In this document: piece after piece, positions 24,190 to 36,869 of the stretch
Layout of the letters: each line of letters begins with the position of its first letter
How positions within the stretch are numbered: the first letter of the stretch is position 1
The notes under the pieces: generated by a model
Database searches by the model: none
The model's input: the letters and a program-made list of their open reading frames with translations, nothing else
Told to the model about the DNA's origin: nothing
Assembly: GCA_005406025.1 (NCBI GenBank)
Contig: BGZK01001295.1
Coordinates: 1-64,000 of the forward strand
DNA length: 64,000 nucleotides
Source of the DNA: Eumeta japonica
Lineage: Eukaryota > Arthropoda > Insecta > Lepidoptera > Psychidae
Direction: 5' to 3'
Made by a program: the position numbers and the translations under genes

Positions 24190-26415
24190 TATATGTATAA
24201 TATAATATTACGCCAATGGTAATATGAACCCTCACTCGTATAGATATATAATTTTCTATTTTAAATGCTTACCGGAATTGATTCCGATGCCTTGTCCGCT
24301 CGCACCCTTAAGTTCAATTCCAATTTGTATATAATTTCAATCCCTACTAATTAAATAAAGGTTTTAAGTGTATTTGATACTTGTAAATAATGTTCACATA
24401 AGTAAAGTTTTCGCAAAACTGGACAGAGCTTAAAATTAAATTGATTTAGTAGTTTTAACATTTTGTGCAAAACCATATTGAGCACGAGTTCAAAGTTCGA
24501 AATAAAAAGATCAATAATAATACATACTCAGCAAATACTTCTAATAATTGGCAGCAATTTTAGACATTTTATCTAAAACGAGAACAAAGCCGAAAAGCAT
24601 CAAGTGTGTAAGACCACACTACGATAAAACATACATTCTTATCTTTGAAACAGAATTATATACAGGTTATACGGTTCCTAGTGTCTTCGACTAAAACTTT
24701 TCTTTTGAAAACTCATCTTCCGAAATTGCAAGAAGGGATATTGAAACTTCTATTCATTTACTTTTACTTTACTGATATGAATATGGAGTATATTTTCTTT
24801 CCATTTTCAATTGTTTATTTTTTTTTTGTTTACTGTTTATTATCAAAAGGTAATGCCTCACAGGGTGTAGACACTCTTGCTTGCAGTATTAAATCAAACA
24901 CTAAAGTGCACTCATCAAGATAAGTAATGGCCGAAACGCGAAGTCATACAGAAGCTCTTCTCTGTTAAAGATATCCACAACATAATGTTTCTCGTTGCAG
25001 CATCTTAATAAGACTTTCGCAGTATCATTTATCATTTGTAAAACACCAAGTGCGTCTAAACCTATTTGCAGGTAAGCGAGCGAATGTAACAATATGAGAT
25101 CGAGTGCAAATCAAATCTGTCTACGTAGACGATATTTAGTATTATTTACATTATGTACTTATCTACATCTCGACCAAGTTCGAGGGCCTGTGACGAAGAG
25201 AATACAATTCGTATTTCACAACGGGCCATAAAGATAGAAACTTTTAGATATGTACAACACATGATATGACAAATGCAGCGAAGACGTTCATACAAAACAT
25301 GCTCCTAAGCGTGGACAACGCATATCATGTTATAGAAGTACTGTATATTTTTGAATTTTAATGCCACGAGAATGTTTAAACCGCGACTAACGTGACTCAT
25401 CCTAACATTAACTTGGTACCGTTTACAGACGACATCGCTGTTATTTTGAATGTGTACCTTTTTCAGAGTTTCTATGCAAATTGCTAAAAATAAAAAAACA
25501 GCGTAACGTGCGGTCAAGAAACCCCCGTCAAGAACGATTTTTCTTTTAGTATAAATAATGTGAGGTAGGGGATAAAATGAAAGACTTTCATTTAATATAT
25601 TAGGAAAAATATTCATTTATTAAAATTTATATACACTATAGTAAATAACAAATTTTATGAGAGAGACAGAAAGTCGCATGGAGGGGGCATAACGCTTCTT
25701 GGTTATGTTACAATTTCTACTAAACAATTCCTGTAGCAAGCTGCGTTAAGGAACTTCGTTTCAAAAATTGCAATGCTTAAAAGGAGTTATATCCTACACA
25801 CATCTAAAATAAATAATTATTTGTACTAACTGGATGAAATCATTTTAGTGCACTTACATCATCGGTAACGTCTTTTAAGCCCGGTGATTTAAGTTCACGC
25901 ACTCCTTGGGTGTACTTAACTGTACTCGGCCCAGATTTACAAACAGATTAGAAAAGTTTATTACGAAAGGATAGCATTAAGGCCGAACTGGTTGCCCTCC
26001 GTTTTTTTTTTCTTGTACGTGCTTAGAATTGTATAGACCGATTCTCGAGTTCAGACTATCGTTATTTATTTACAGTTGTAACGCGTGAGTACATTTATAA
26101 AAAAAAAAACTTGTTTAAAATTAAAAACTCACAAAGTTCGGAAAACACATTGGATCTTTCCTAATAGCATTCAAGTCGTTGACGGTTACAACTCGAGCGA
26201 AATATTCTCCCGGCATATAGTTTAAACGCAGTTTCTCGAATACGAGTGATGTAACAGTCTCTGTTGAGTACAAAGCTTTACCGGACCTCACAAATTAAAA
26301 AATGATGGATTTCACTTTCCACAGAGTATTAATAATTTAATATCTATTAACTAGCTCCTGATTATTATTAATGGTAATCAACTTCAAATTACTAAATAGC
26401 GAATATAGTTATATC
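24190..26415. other. AT-rich DNA, nothing recognised
   Basis: Several short frames (24645-24923, 25305-25616) have no motif I recognise. No inverted repeat or known family was found. Confidence 0.5.
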
Positions 26416-26419
26416 CGAC

Positions 26420-26600
26420 CGAATCCGATGATTACAGCGAGCATCCATGTCCGCATAATTTGTCGCATAACAAGCGTGCGGGTGACGTATGAAAACGGCG
26501 GGAGTACATTTGATGTCATTCGAGCGTGAGTTTCGTAAGACGAAAGCTCCGTGCGAGATTCGTGATCATTTTATGTTATGGTTTCCGCTAAGTCGTATAA
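26420..26600. promoter_or_regulatory. Weak GC-richer island
   Basis: GCGTGCGGGTGACGTATGAA, a TGACGT CRE-like core and CGAGCGTGAGTTTCGTAAGA set it apart from its flanks. No coding evidence. The regulatory call is tentative. Confidence 0.18.
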
Positions 26601-26984
26601 TTATAATTGTCAAGATCACAAACTCCGCAATTAAATACAGTTTAGCTGTGACATTGAAGCTTTTGTCTCGTACGTCAGAAATTCAATAAACTTCTGTCGG
26701 TATCGTTAGAGATGAAAATAAATGAGAAATATAATTCGTATCGAATAAATTGCTTATACCCAATACTCGGTGTATTATGTGGACTAATATTCGATCGATG
26801 CTTTAAAAAAATAAATATTAGAGCCTACTTTAAAACGCAAACATTAAAATAAAACACAATGCGTACTAAATCTAGTCAAGTACAAAAAGTTTCTTATATA
26901 TCATTTTGTTTTATGGGTCTAATAAAGAGCAGAAAAGTTATTCAATTCAAATATTTAACTTACAAATTGTTGCATATTTTAATA

Positions 26985-27190
26985 GGTCCTAATTCTTTGT
27001 TCATACCCTATTCTAGTCCAGCTCTTGATTCAACACCCAATCCCGATTTTAGTTCCTTTCGCGGTCTCGGTTATAACCCTGGCCGCTTTTCCTTACCTGT
27101 GCAGTATAAATGATCATCCCATCTCAAGCTCTAATTCGATCTCAGTCCCTTTTCCGATACTTATTCTAGTTCCAATCACATCACAAATAG
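26985..27190 (-). repeat. Degenerate GGGATCGAAATC-type minisatellite, copy 2 (reverse)
   Basis: On the minus strand the tract reads as diverged units GATTGGAACTAG, GGGACTGAGATCGAATTAG, GAGACCGCGAAAGGAACTAA and AATCGGGATTGGG, the same purine-rich 6/12-bp pattern as at 20620 and 36870. Two overlapping plus frames (26859-27113, 27025-27210) are by-products rich in Pro and Ser. Confidence 0.55.
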
Positions 27191-27194
27191 ATGA

Positions 27195-29445
27195 TATCAA
27201 ATTAACATAAAAATCCATTAAATATCTCCAAAGTGATCCATGAAAAATATTTGTTTTTAATATCGTAAATATTCTTTTCCCACGTTAATACAATGGTAAA
27301 AAATACCAAATTTTACGTAATCTATGCGTTAAAATCAACAAAATTTAATATTCCATTATGATTTTATGAGTAGAATTTCGTAATATATTAACGAGTGCAA
27401 CTTAAGTCACAAAGAGAATTTACTATTTCTTTCATATAATAGATAGACTAAGTTCAGACGTTTCAACTCAACGATTACGAGTCTATCATAAGTATTTCTG
27501 TTTAAAAATTGGTTTGGAAATGTTGGTCACTTTCCTCTGAATTATTATCAAGTTTTTGTGCGATACTTTATTCGATATAAAAAGGCTTTTTTATTTTTTT
27601 CACAAGCGATCGTGAGAGCTATTATTTTACTATATGAGGAACTTTTCGAGCGCAAAACGTCGTGAGCGCTGTGTTTTCTGTCAGTCTTGGCGCTAGATTT
27701 AACCGGCCGAAAATTAACATAGAGTTGAAGAAGAAGTTTAAGGTAATGATGTCTTGCCTCGACTTATATGGTTTGTATCAACTTTTTACAACAAAGTAAC
27801 ACTATGGCATCTTAATCATGAACTCAAAAATTCAATTTCGATAAAAGATATAGGAAAAAAAAATAAACAGACATCGCTACTCCTGAAATTGAATTCATGA
27901 AGAATATCAAGTATATAAATTGAGCAACATCAATACAGTTAGTCTGGCGAAAGTAAGAGCGAACCGGGTACTAAGTACACAAACTTACTTAAGTATGCAT
28001 ATGTGTATTATAGTTATTACACATTACGCCGTGGTAATTTGTTAATCATCAATCTTTGCTAAGCAACACACCGTCCGCCTATTTTTTTACGTCCATTCTG
28101 AAAATATTATATTTGTTCGTTAAATATTTAGCTGACTATGTATGATGTTAAAAAGTTAGATCGAAATATGAATAGTTAAAAGAAAGCAGCCTCTGTATTT
28201 ACCAAAGTTTCTCTCGCCATCTCTATCTTTGATATAATGACGTCACAATTTCCTTTTTAAAACATTCAGGCTTTGGTTATTTTTATAATTATTCAGAACG
28301 TGACGTAACTGGTACGTTTCTAATTAAAGTGCAATCAGTAAACAAGCACAGTAATAAAAGAGCAATCAGTAAACAAAACTGTTTGTGGGAGGGACGGAAA
28401 ATACGTAATATCTTGAGGCAGGTATAGCGGCGCTCGTCTTCTAATATACATACAAGTTGGAAACTATAAAACTTTCGTATATTTTATAAACTTTGGAAGA
28501 GTACATTTTCATTTTCTATGCCCTCATCTATTTTCATTCATTTCAACGATTCATTTAAACTATTTTTAATGTGTGTCGACAAAACTACCCTATAAGTTCA
28601 TATACAGCAAATAACCTGGAATGGGACCTAATAGGCTGATATACAGATATGCATCCAGAAACAAAGGTAAATATTTTTAACTAAGTTCAGAATCGAACAT
28701 TCCTATTGACACATAACTTAGCAAAATTTCTCGTTAAAATTATGTATGATACAGATCTCTGTGCATGCACACAGTTCCATATCTTTACAAAAAATTGCAA
28801 TGTATTGAAAATTGTATTTAAAAATTGTAGTATAACCCTTTGTTTACCATGAAATTGTGGTCGATATTTAACAGTATTTATATGCATATATCTAGATAAA
28901 ATATAACGAAACGCAAATCTGCATAGAAATCTTTTCCATTTTCTTCCTCCAGTCATTGAAAATTCAGAAAAATCATAAATATGTAAAGCTTCCAACGAGG
29001 TTATTTCAGCGTAAAAGGTTATTCAGTAAAATGTCTTTCACCGACCTAATTCAACATTTTCCTCATAAATTACCTTAAGACAATCGCTGAAAATTTTATA
29101 TGTTCATATATAACGTGGCGTTAAGGAAAATTATAATTAAATAAGACTATGTATTGTATATGTATTCTAGCATTATATTTCACTGCATACACAAATAAAA
29201 TTTAAGTTTCCGTCTTGAAAACAAATTAAAATGCAATTATTTAATTAACATGTATGTACATCTCATGTATCAAAATTCTTAATATACGTCTAACTAATCA
29301 CGGCAGGGCTCAAATGAAACATTGTCTACTATATCTCAAAATTATTCTAAGTCCTGAAATATTAAGATACTTCCGTAGGCTAGTGGCTAGTCAAAAAAAA
29401 ATCAGGAAAAACATAGAAAAAAAATAGTATTATATCGCCACACGA
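27195..29445. other. AT-rich DNA, nothing recognised
   Basis: No family or gene was identified. The 102-codon minus frame at 28687-28995 has no motif or start context to support it. Confidence 0.5.
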
Positions 29446-29446
29446 A

Positions 29447-29514
29447 TCTACGGATAGTAACCGTAGGCACTCTGTACTCATAAGTAAAGAGTGCCCACGG
29501 TTACTATCAGTAGA
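29447..29514. repeat. Hairpin, 27-nt arms with two mismatches
   Basis: The left arm (29447-29473, with GATAGTAACCGTAGGCACTC) pairs with 29488-29514 around a 14-nt loop. A precursor-like RNA could fold this way, but nothing shows transcription. Confidence 0.85.
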
Positions 29515-29706
29515 ATGAAGGCTTCTTCTTCATTCTTTCACCCTTCTTTTTTTTATTATAAGAATCCAAAGACATATTTAGAAGTACATTCCAAATTTTT
29601 CATTCAAAATTATGGACGCTAATATGAATTTTCAATACGTAGATAATATTCAGTGCCTTATCAAATATCAGAAATTAACTCCAGCTCCGTTCATGGGAAA
29701 GAAATA

Positions 29707-29758
29707 ATTAAATAGAACAAAGAAATCAGCTCAGTGTGATTTCTTTGTTCTATTTAAT
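29707..29758. repeat. Perfect hairpin, 22-bp arms, 8-nt loop
   Basis: The arm 29707-29728 (ATTAAATAGAACAAAGAAAT then CA) is the exact reverse complement of 29737-29758; the loop is GCTCAGTG. No flanking TA duplication. Confidence 0.9.
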
Positions 29759-29764
29759 CGTAGG

Positions 29765-30399
29765 CGCAAAACTATGAATCAATTTATTCGACAATCGTTA
29801 ATTCAGGCATTCAGACTTAATACATCACCGAGAGATGAAACTTTCGAAATGTATGGAAGTTTTAGGATATCGTCCATAACACAGGTCCGATCGAAACTAA
29901 CACTTATTATATTGAAATGCTGTCCATATAACGCGCAGTTAAAAAACTGTACATTTTTTTATGCGGCTTATCCATACTAGAGAAACGAAACACTTCTATT
30001 TCATCTTATTTCTGTCTACTATATGTGCTTATATCTAATCATTTCTCAAAAGTTACAATACACAATCAAAAATATATTAAGAATATATATTTAAATTCCA
30101 AATGTTTCGAAATCTATATATATATATTACACGGTATATTTGATATATATGTATATATTTATATTTTATATTAAGATTTGAAACGAAAACGAAATAATAT
30201 ACAAATACAAATTGCTCAACATTACGAACCTTACGAAATTATTAAATTCGAGTATGCCAATGAAACTTTACCTATCGGGAGGCGCAAACGTAACAACAAA
30301 TACTTTCTTATTTTTCTTAATTTATATCAAAATAAATCAGGTTTTATTCGACATGCTCTCTAATTATGTACGTGCTCCGTAAAAAAAGAGAAAGAAGAA
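29765..30399. other. AT-rich DNA, nothing recognised
   Basis: Contains a short frame at 29774-29980 without any motif and a TATATAT-rich patch near 30112-30170. Confidence 0.55.
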
Positions 30400-30960
30400 A
30401 ACTTTTCTTTTGTGCCGTTCGAAAGGGCAAAAAATGGTCGCGCGTAGGGCCCCCGAAAGTTGGTAACGGCGACCGATCGATACATCGACATTAATTAGGG
30501 CACTCCGAATTCTGTATTCGTTGCTCGTTATCGACGACAGCCCCCCCGCCTAAATTACTCTTTCCGATTCTGCGCCCCGGGAATTTAATATTTCACCATA
30601 AAACGGTTTCTTAAATTGATAATAACATTTGTCAAATCGGCTAATAACCGTTCTCGGGTCGGCTCACATGCCGTTAAGTTGAGTTTTAACGGTCGAAGTT
30701 CGCGAGATAACGTCCAACTACATTAAGCAATTAATGACGCGCGCGCGTTTATCAAAAAGTTTTCATGGCGGAAGTTCCCGTTGGCTATTTATGTCGCGGC
30801 CTCGCACGATTTACTTTTTTATGCCGAATGTGACGGCCCGACACCGCCCCGCTTGCCCGAGCTGACGGCTCCTATGAGTGGGCAAAAATTTAATTCGCAT
30901 CATCAAACCATCAAGTCATTCTTCACTTTCTTATGGCGAGCCACCTTTTCTATTTACTTT
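30400..30960. promoter_or_regulatory. GC-rich island with homeodomain-like sites
   Basis: About 550 bp of raised GC that begins GGTCGCGCGTAGGGCCCCCG. It includes ACATTAATTAGGGCAC (a TAATTAG homeodomain core), CAATTAATGACGCGCGCGCG, CTATTTATGTCGCGGCC, and a TTTTTATGCC posterior-Hox-like core. There is no long frame across the island; the best (30781-30963) starts without ATG. Composition, motif density and lack of repeat identity make it one of the better enhancer candidates here. Confidence 0.35.
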
Positions 30961-30964
30961 TAGT

Positions 30965-32182
30965 TAAAAAATCGCAAAGCGAAATTAATACTATTTATTC
31001 CGGAGTAGTGGAGAGCTCAATCTGTTTTTCCAGCGTATCCCGTGACCAAGTATCAAATATACTGTGTAATAAATATACTTTACTTGTTTTGATATCGTAA
31101 AGTAGTATATAGCCTTGTCGCGACTTGTTCTTTTTGTAAACTTTGGTTAACATTACAGTTACATAGTTGACGGTCGTATTATTCCTCAGTTACACGTTCG
31201 TGTAACTACATAAGTGCTACGATCGTCTTGTACTTAGATTGGTCTCGGCCATAAGAAAGTTTTGATCATATAAAGATTATCCTAAGGAGAATACCGTCAC
31301 ATTGAAAACATTTAGATAAGGGAACCGACCAATTAGCATATGCACGTTCTAACAATTTTAGTATAACGACTATGTAGTAATTTTATTCACGATCATTGCA
31401 TTATTATTCCGTTTCCATATTACGTTATATTCAGCCTCATTTTTAGTCCATATAAATCTAACCACTGAATTTGATCTCATGGGGAAACTTTTAGATAATT
31501 TTGGCATAATGTTCTCAATAGTTAAGTAGATTTAGAAAATACAAATCGTTCAAAAGTTTATGTAAGTATGTGTATATCTGCATACATAAAGCAAAGACGT
31601 GTAAGACACATTTATAATTCAAGACATAAAATTAAAATGAAAAAAATAATAATGCCGTGTCGGGTACCAAATAAAAGCCCTAATTATCACATTTAATACA
31701 TGTATATTTAATTGTTTCTCGTGGCTTTGCCTGTATGCATTTGATAACTAGAAATAATTTCTAAAATCGTACTTCAGATGTGATCCAAACATTCTCTCTA
31801 AACTGACCAAAAATACATATATGTATAATAAATAAGTACTTCATCTTGGACTATGATAGATATATTAAAATTATATTTGTGTGTAATAATAATGCAAAGT
31901 CTAAACAAAAAAAAATGCAACGCATGTTTGCAAGTAATAAAGGATTTATATCGCCAAAATAATATAATAAAAAATTAAGTTCAAAAACTAAAACACGTCT
32001 ACGAAAAATCCTTCTCTAAAAAGTACGTAACAAGAATATATTCTCATCTGATATTGTTATACACAAACCATTCAATATTCATTATTCGTTGTCCATAAAA
32101 TAAACAACTTATATGTAACATTATATATGTATTTAATACATATTCATAGTGATCTTATGGAGATAGCCGTGGTGGTATTTCG

Positions 32183-32185
<3 letters not shown>
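30965..32185. other. AT-rich DNA, nothing recognised
   Basis: No repeat family, island or frame is supported. Confidence 0.55.

Positions 32186-32186
<1 letters not shown>

Positions 32187-32222
<36 letters not shown>
32187..32222. repeat. (TA)n microsatellite
   Basis: About 18 TA units. Confidence 0.95.
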
Positions 32223-32224
<2 letters not shown>

Positions 32225-32329
32225 AAATATAAAAATTATACGTATTATAGCTACATATAATACAAATAGTTACAATAAAAATATAAATATAGTACATTTT
32301 GTGTTGAAAAATATAAATTTACTCAATAA

Positions 32330-33190
32330 AATGAAATTTATTTTTAATTTTCAACTACACTATCCTTCGAAGACGTTTTTCGATTTTTATTCTCTTTACA
32401 GCATACGACGCAGTTTTTTAAGCAAAAAGACTTCCAATCACCAAACATAATTCAAGATCAATTTCATGTTATTTCAAAAAAACACTTTTTGGTGAATTTT
32501 TTGACGATATTTCTCAAACGCGCCAACCGATTTTGATGCATTTTGGTACAATCGACGTGATTTTTAAACAGAAGAGCTGATCAGATTTAGGAATCTATCG
32601 TAATTTATTTAAAATAAGTAATATAAAAAATATTATATAAGAACATTTTTTGAAATTTTGTTTTCATATGGTCGGAACAAACTGACCAACCGATTTTTAT
32701 GCAATAAAAAACCAAACGGTCGATTTGTTCAGGAATCAATGATCCATGCAAATGTTTTGTGAAAGGACCTAATTACATATTGATATCGACCGATAAACTA
32801 GTGCAAATATATTTTAATAAAAAATTATGAAAACTTTATTTTCGAGATTCCTCAAAACAATAAGTTCAAATTTTCTGGAAGTCAAAGTTGAGTGACAACT
32901 TTAGAATGCTTTAAACTGTGTTTCGATTGGTTAACCTCTACAAAAGTTATTAGGAGTTTGTATGACTACACTCACTCGTACACGCGCGCGCACATACACG
33001 CAGGCAAACATATAGACATCACTAGGAAAAACCGATAAAACTAAATTCGTAAGGCTCTAGAACGTAAAAGGGCCCAAAAAAATCTGATGAAAACTCGAAT
33101 TTGAAAAATCGAACTGAAAACAATGTCCGCCCGATTTATGAAAATTTTTCAATTTTCATCATTGCGGAAAATTAAAGGTAATTAATAAGA
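32330..33190 (+). mobile_element. AC-microsatellite family, copy 3
   Basis: Begins with TTTTCAACTACACTATCCTT and CATACGACGCAGTTTTTTAA. Two internal modules follow, each headed by CCAACCGATTTT (32524 and 32689, about 165 bp apart). Then come AAGTCAAAGTTGAGTGACAA, a CACACTCxCTCG...CGCGCGCACATACACGCAGG microsatellite zone at 32970-33010, and the tail GATGAAAACTCGAATTTGAA. It shares this order with 53960-55165 and with the reverse copy at 1435-2400. Confidence 0.65.
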
Positions 33191-33299
33191 CGATAAATAC
33201 GCACAAACACGAAATCAGCGCCTGGAACATTTTAAAAATGCTCCTAAAGCAAATAACAAGCCAACGGTGTATCTGTAAAAACCGGGTACGGATGTGACA

Positions 33300-33635
33300 T
33301 TTCCGAAGTAGTGCTATTAGTTATTTCAAATGTTTCCGGCCGGCCGCTCTAACGCGGATAAAGTTTGCCGTTTTGGATATTCTGATGCGAGAATTTTCTG
33401 TTTTCTATTGTAACGTATTTACACTAGATAGATCTCGGTCGTTTACATTTATGTGTTGTGTATTGCGAAAAATAAAATCTGTTTCTAAAGTAGTATTGTA
33501 TAAAAGCAAACGCCGAAATCCATATCGATCGTACCATCGAATAAACGAGTCCGATAAGGGACTCACATAATTTAACCATGTCCGCTCAGGATAGATATAT
33601 GATCTATACATACATAAGAGAGAAAAATCTGTAAA
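33300..33635. other. Mixed DNA, nothing recognised
   Basis: A small CpG-rich patch, TTTCCGGCCGGCCGCTCTAA, lies at 33332-33352. Opposed short frames at 33373-33611 have no support. Confidence 0.45.
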
Positions 33636-33639
33636 TCAC

Positions 33640-33985
33640 CACTAATATAATAAATGCGACTGTGTCTCTGTCTGTCGGTCTGTCTGTTATATTTTTACGC
33701 CCGAAACGCTGCACCGCTTTTTATAAAATTTCGCAAGGAAATAGTTTGATATTAGAGAACAGACATAAGCAACTTTTTGTTTATTAGCCCGTTTGTATGT
33801 TTTTTCATTGTTCAACAATATTTAAACTGATTTTAGTGAACTATAGCGTACGCCGTTTTGTAATATATGAGTTACTGTCTGTTCATCTGTACGCCTATTT
33901 ACAACTCGACAACAACTTAACCAACTTTGATGAAATTCAAAGAACTGATAGAACTCATTGTCGCGTAAAATATGATTATTGTTAA
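33640..33985 (+). mobile_element. ACTAATAT-ATAAATGCG / GTCTGTCTGTC repeat
   Basis: ACTAATATAATAAATGCGAC, then TGTCTCTGTCTGTCGGTCTG, then CGCCCGAAACGCTGCACCGC and AACCAACTTTGATGAAATTC. This reproduces, from memory, the start of an abundant lepidopteran repeat whose other end is the GGCGGGTGAAACCGxxxxGC-type terminus seen at 62190. The far end is degraded here. The 62-codon frame inside it is not a gene. Confidence 0.6.
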
Positions 33986-34004
33986 TTTTTTTTTTTTTTG
34001 GATT

Positions 34005-34230
34005 ATTATCTATGTATATGACTTCCTATAACTAGAGTTATTAATTTATTTTGTCGGTTAATCTTATTCTTTTCTTTACTTAGGGAAAGGGCAGTGTTAG
34101 AGGAAAATATGGTGTGAGAGGTTGAGATAGAGCGGAAGCAAAAGTTATATATAACTAATTATAATGGTTTAATAAAATAATAATAATATCATAGAAATTA
34201 CAACGGACGATAAGGTTTTTACACTTCGTC
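34005..34230 (-). mobile_element. Dispersed repeat, inverted partner of 1085-1370
   Basis: On the minus strand: CTTTTGCTTCCGCTCTATCT, ACCATATTTTCCTCTAACAC, then a CTCTAGTTATAGGAAGTCAT block, collinear with the plus strand at 1085-1370. It is diverged and non-coding. Confidence 0.5.
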
Positions 34231-34234
34231 TTTT

Positions 34235-35210
34235 ATCAGTAGGTATATCCTATTATTATAATATTACAAATAGCATACTCTGTGACGATATTTGATTGTG
34301 TGTAACTCAATTAAGAATAAAAGTCAAATACTGGACGGATTTAGAAAAAAATTAACGCACACATGTAATATTTTCTGGATTAAACGCATAATATTTTGTA
34401 CCTCCCGCAAATGCGCTCCTGTACTATAATTAATAAGAAACTTGAATCGGAGAACGATAACGCGGTTAAAGAAAAGACGGACGCATGATGGAAATAGAAA
34501 ACAAGATTGAATCACAACTAACTGTGAAATCTGAACTTAAATAGTACCCATTATCAGATTGATATTAACGATAGCAGATCACTCGTTATAGATAACGAAG
34601 AATTATTTATTATACATCGTGTGCAAAAGTTAGTTAAAAATATTTAAGAAAGATTACTCTAGGTGGTTAGAAACATCGACAGAATACGTTACCATGGTTC
34701 CTAGAATTTCTGATCATCCTACGATTTTGTTTGCGAACTCTGCAAAAACTGCTAAATAGAATTTAGGACGTTCTTATGGTTTTTATATGGAACCATTACG
34801 GTTCGATATAATTAGGAGAACGGCATGGCCGGCACCATTGGTACGAAACAGGTTGCTGCTGGGCTAATAAGGAAATGGCCACATGAGCCCATAAAACTTT
34901 CCGCTAAACATAAAACCTTCTCCTTAGGCGTACTACACTATATTGTGGGTACTACGCTATACAGAGGATGCTACACCTGCCTACATGTGCTGCTCATAAT
35001 ATGGATGTTTTGCGAAGTTTTACTGCTTGAGCGAGTTAGAGTCTAATTAATTCCACGTCAAGTCTACATTAACTCTATAGTAAAAGACACAATACCACTG
35101 CAAAAACAAGTCTGATTTTTGTAATCAGTTACATCGATCAAAATTATAATCAAATAAATCCATAAAATAAATAATTTAAATATCATCTATATCAAACCTG
35201 CACATATTTT
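34235..35210. other. Unassigned DNA
   Basis: 34680-35050 is less AT-rich and holds a 73-codon ATG frame (34825-35046, starting MAGTIGTKQV) with a hydrophobic C-terminal half. I recognise no family, see no splice context, and do not call a gene. Confidence 0.4.
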
Positions 35211-35216
35211 TTAACA

Positions 35217-35784
35217 TGGGGAAACCTCATGCACACCCTGGACCTGGGGATGACCAACCGAGTTATGTCCAACTCCTACCGACTACAACCCCATGGCGTC
35301 CTTCTCGGCGGCGGATTTCAAGCAGAGATTTTCGCACTTTAGTTCCTCCATTCTCTTCTGTGATATATTTTTTTCACAGAAGTTTTGTACCATCTCGGCC
35401 GATGGCTCTTTTCTGACGAAAATGTCAAATTCGGGCCACCTAGATTATGAATAATTCGCTCAAGGGCAGTAGCTGTTTTCATGAGTTTAGCTACTAGACT
35501 CTGAAAATATAAGTCAAACCGCCACCGACAATCAATGAAGAGTTCAACCTATTTCCTGGATCTTTTGATGCCTATGCGGACACCACTCACCATGATGTAG
35601 GACCCTGTCGGAGGCGTATTCGGAGAGCCGTAAAAATGGAGTGCTCCAGACTTTTAAGTGCCACCTCGTGCTCCAACCTCTTGATTCTGATAATTGCCTG
35701 GGCTGTTCCAATGGTGGACAAACGCGCGGCATCTCGATACGTTGTACCACGGGCTGTCACCAGGTTATCATCAGCATAGCAAGA
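35217..35784 (-). mobile_element. R1-type LINE reverse transcriptase relic with 3' end
   Basis: On the minus strand the fragment starts exactly at the catalytic box: CYADDNLVTARGTTYRDAA (35784 downward), then STIGTAQAIIRIKRLE, which fits the YADD region and following helices of R1-clade reverse transcriptase. A stop and frameshift near 35590 switch the reading to SGVRIGIK. Another shift leads to DCRWRFDLYFQSLVAKLM and KTATALERIIHNLGGP, the thumb-side segment of the same domain. The non-coding remainder down to 35217 looks like the 3' end, with CATGGGGTTGTAGTCGG and GGTCCAGGGTGTGCATGAGG. The copy is 5'-truncated, with at least two frame breaks, so it is dead. The clade call is from motif memory. 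Confidence 0.85.
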
Positions 35785-35789
35785 ATAAT

Positions 35790-36585
35790 TTCAACATAAC
35801 GTGAGGTAAAAAAACATACACACACCTTGCAATAAAAAAAAACTGTTAATCGTACATCCATTCAACTTTAAGTACCTTCGTCACACGAAAATTTAATTAA
35901 TCGTTCAACAAAAACTATTTTGTTGAATTACCGACTACAGTTTATTTTATTATCGATCTATAGGGGAAGTAGCAAAACTTGCTTAATTATATATAGATGT
36001 ATGCATGTACACAATGGAACCCTACACTGACGTAATGCAACACGCACTTAACCGATTATTATTCTCAGGATTTCGCCTGCCCGTTTCTCCGTGGACTACG
36101 TACATGATACAATGTCAAGAAAGATAGAAATTTAAACAATTTCATGGTCTAATAACTAAGGGTTTCCGATAACATTATTTAGTTTAATTCAACATTGGCA
36201 TAACATTCTTATCCCTAGTAGGGATGAAATAAGGGTTCAAATTTTTATGTAAAATAACGAAACAATTGATAACAAAGGTTACACTTTAGCTGTTTTTTGC
36301 AAATAAAAAATACCGACATGTATCGTTTTTGAAAAAGTAGCTCTAAGAGGATGTAATTAGAAATGAAATGTTTTATGGAAAACCAAAACCACTATGTGTA
36401 TTTCGTTCGTTTATGTTTGTTGCTTGGTTTGAGCAAAACCATTTATTCGGTTATTATGAAACTAGCTACGTGTTGTACGCACGAACGAGAAACTTTTGAT
36501 AAAGAAACTTCTCTTCCTCTTCATATTTCTGTCACTACAGAGTCTAAAAATTCTTTCGCTCGTAGAAAACTACACTATCCCTAAG
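35790..36585. other. AT-rich DNA, nothing recognised
   Basis: A short ATG frame at 36363-36584 shows no motif or exon context. Confidence 0.5.
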
Positions 36586-36589
36586 TGAT

Positions 36590-36835
36590 AGACTGTACTG
36601 TATTAGGTTTCGATCGGGCCACTGCCGAGGCATACCCTACAACAATCTCTATTTTTATTCTAGGTTGAGAGTACATAACGCGCTCTCCGAAGCTCGAACC
36701 GAGTATTTTGTTAACTTGACTTAAATTAAAACCACAATGGTCAATTCGCCTATGGTCAGGAGCGAACCCAGTACCTTTCGGTTTGAAGGCCACGCACTTG
36801 AGCACACACAATGAGCGACCACAACGAGTAATGTA
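36590..36835 (-). mobile_element. tRNA-derived SINE, copy 1
   Basis: On the minus strand a GGTTCGCTCC B-box (36759-36768) lies downstream of a degenerate A-box region (36803-36823, TGGTCGCTCATTGTGTG), the layout of an internal RNA polymerase III promoter. The body has GGAGAGCGCGTTATGTACTC, which parallels GAGAGAGCGTTAAGGTCC in the SINE at 41570. The 86-codon minus frame here is an artefact of the SINE. Confidence 0.5.
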
Positions 36836-36869
36836 GTCCAAATTTTATTTTAATAGTACCAGCATGCGC

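Noticed and set aside
36581..36841. 86-codon minus frame
   Set aside because: Coincides with the tRNA-derived SINE.
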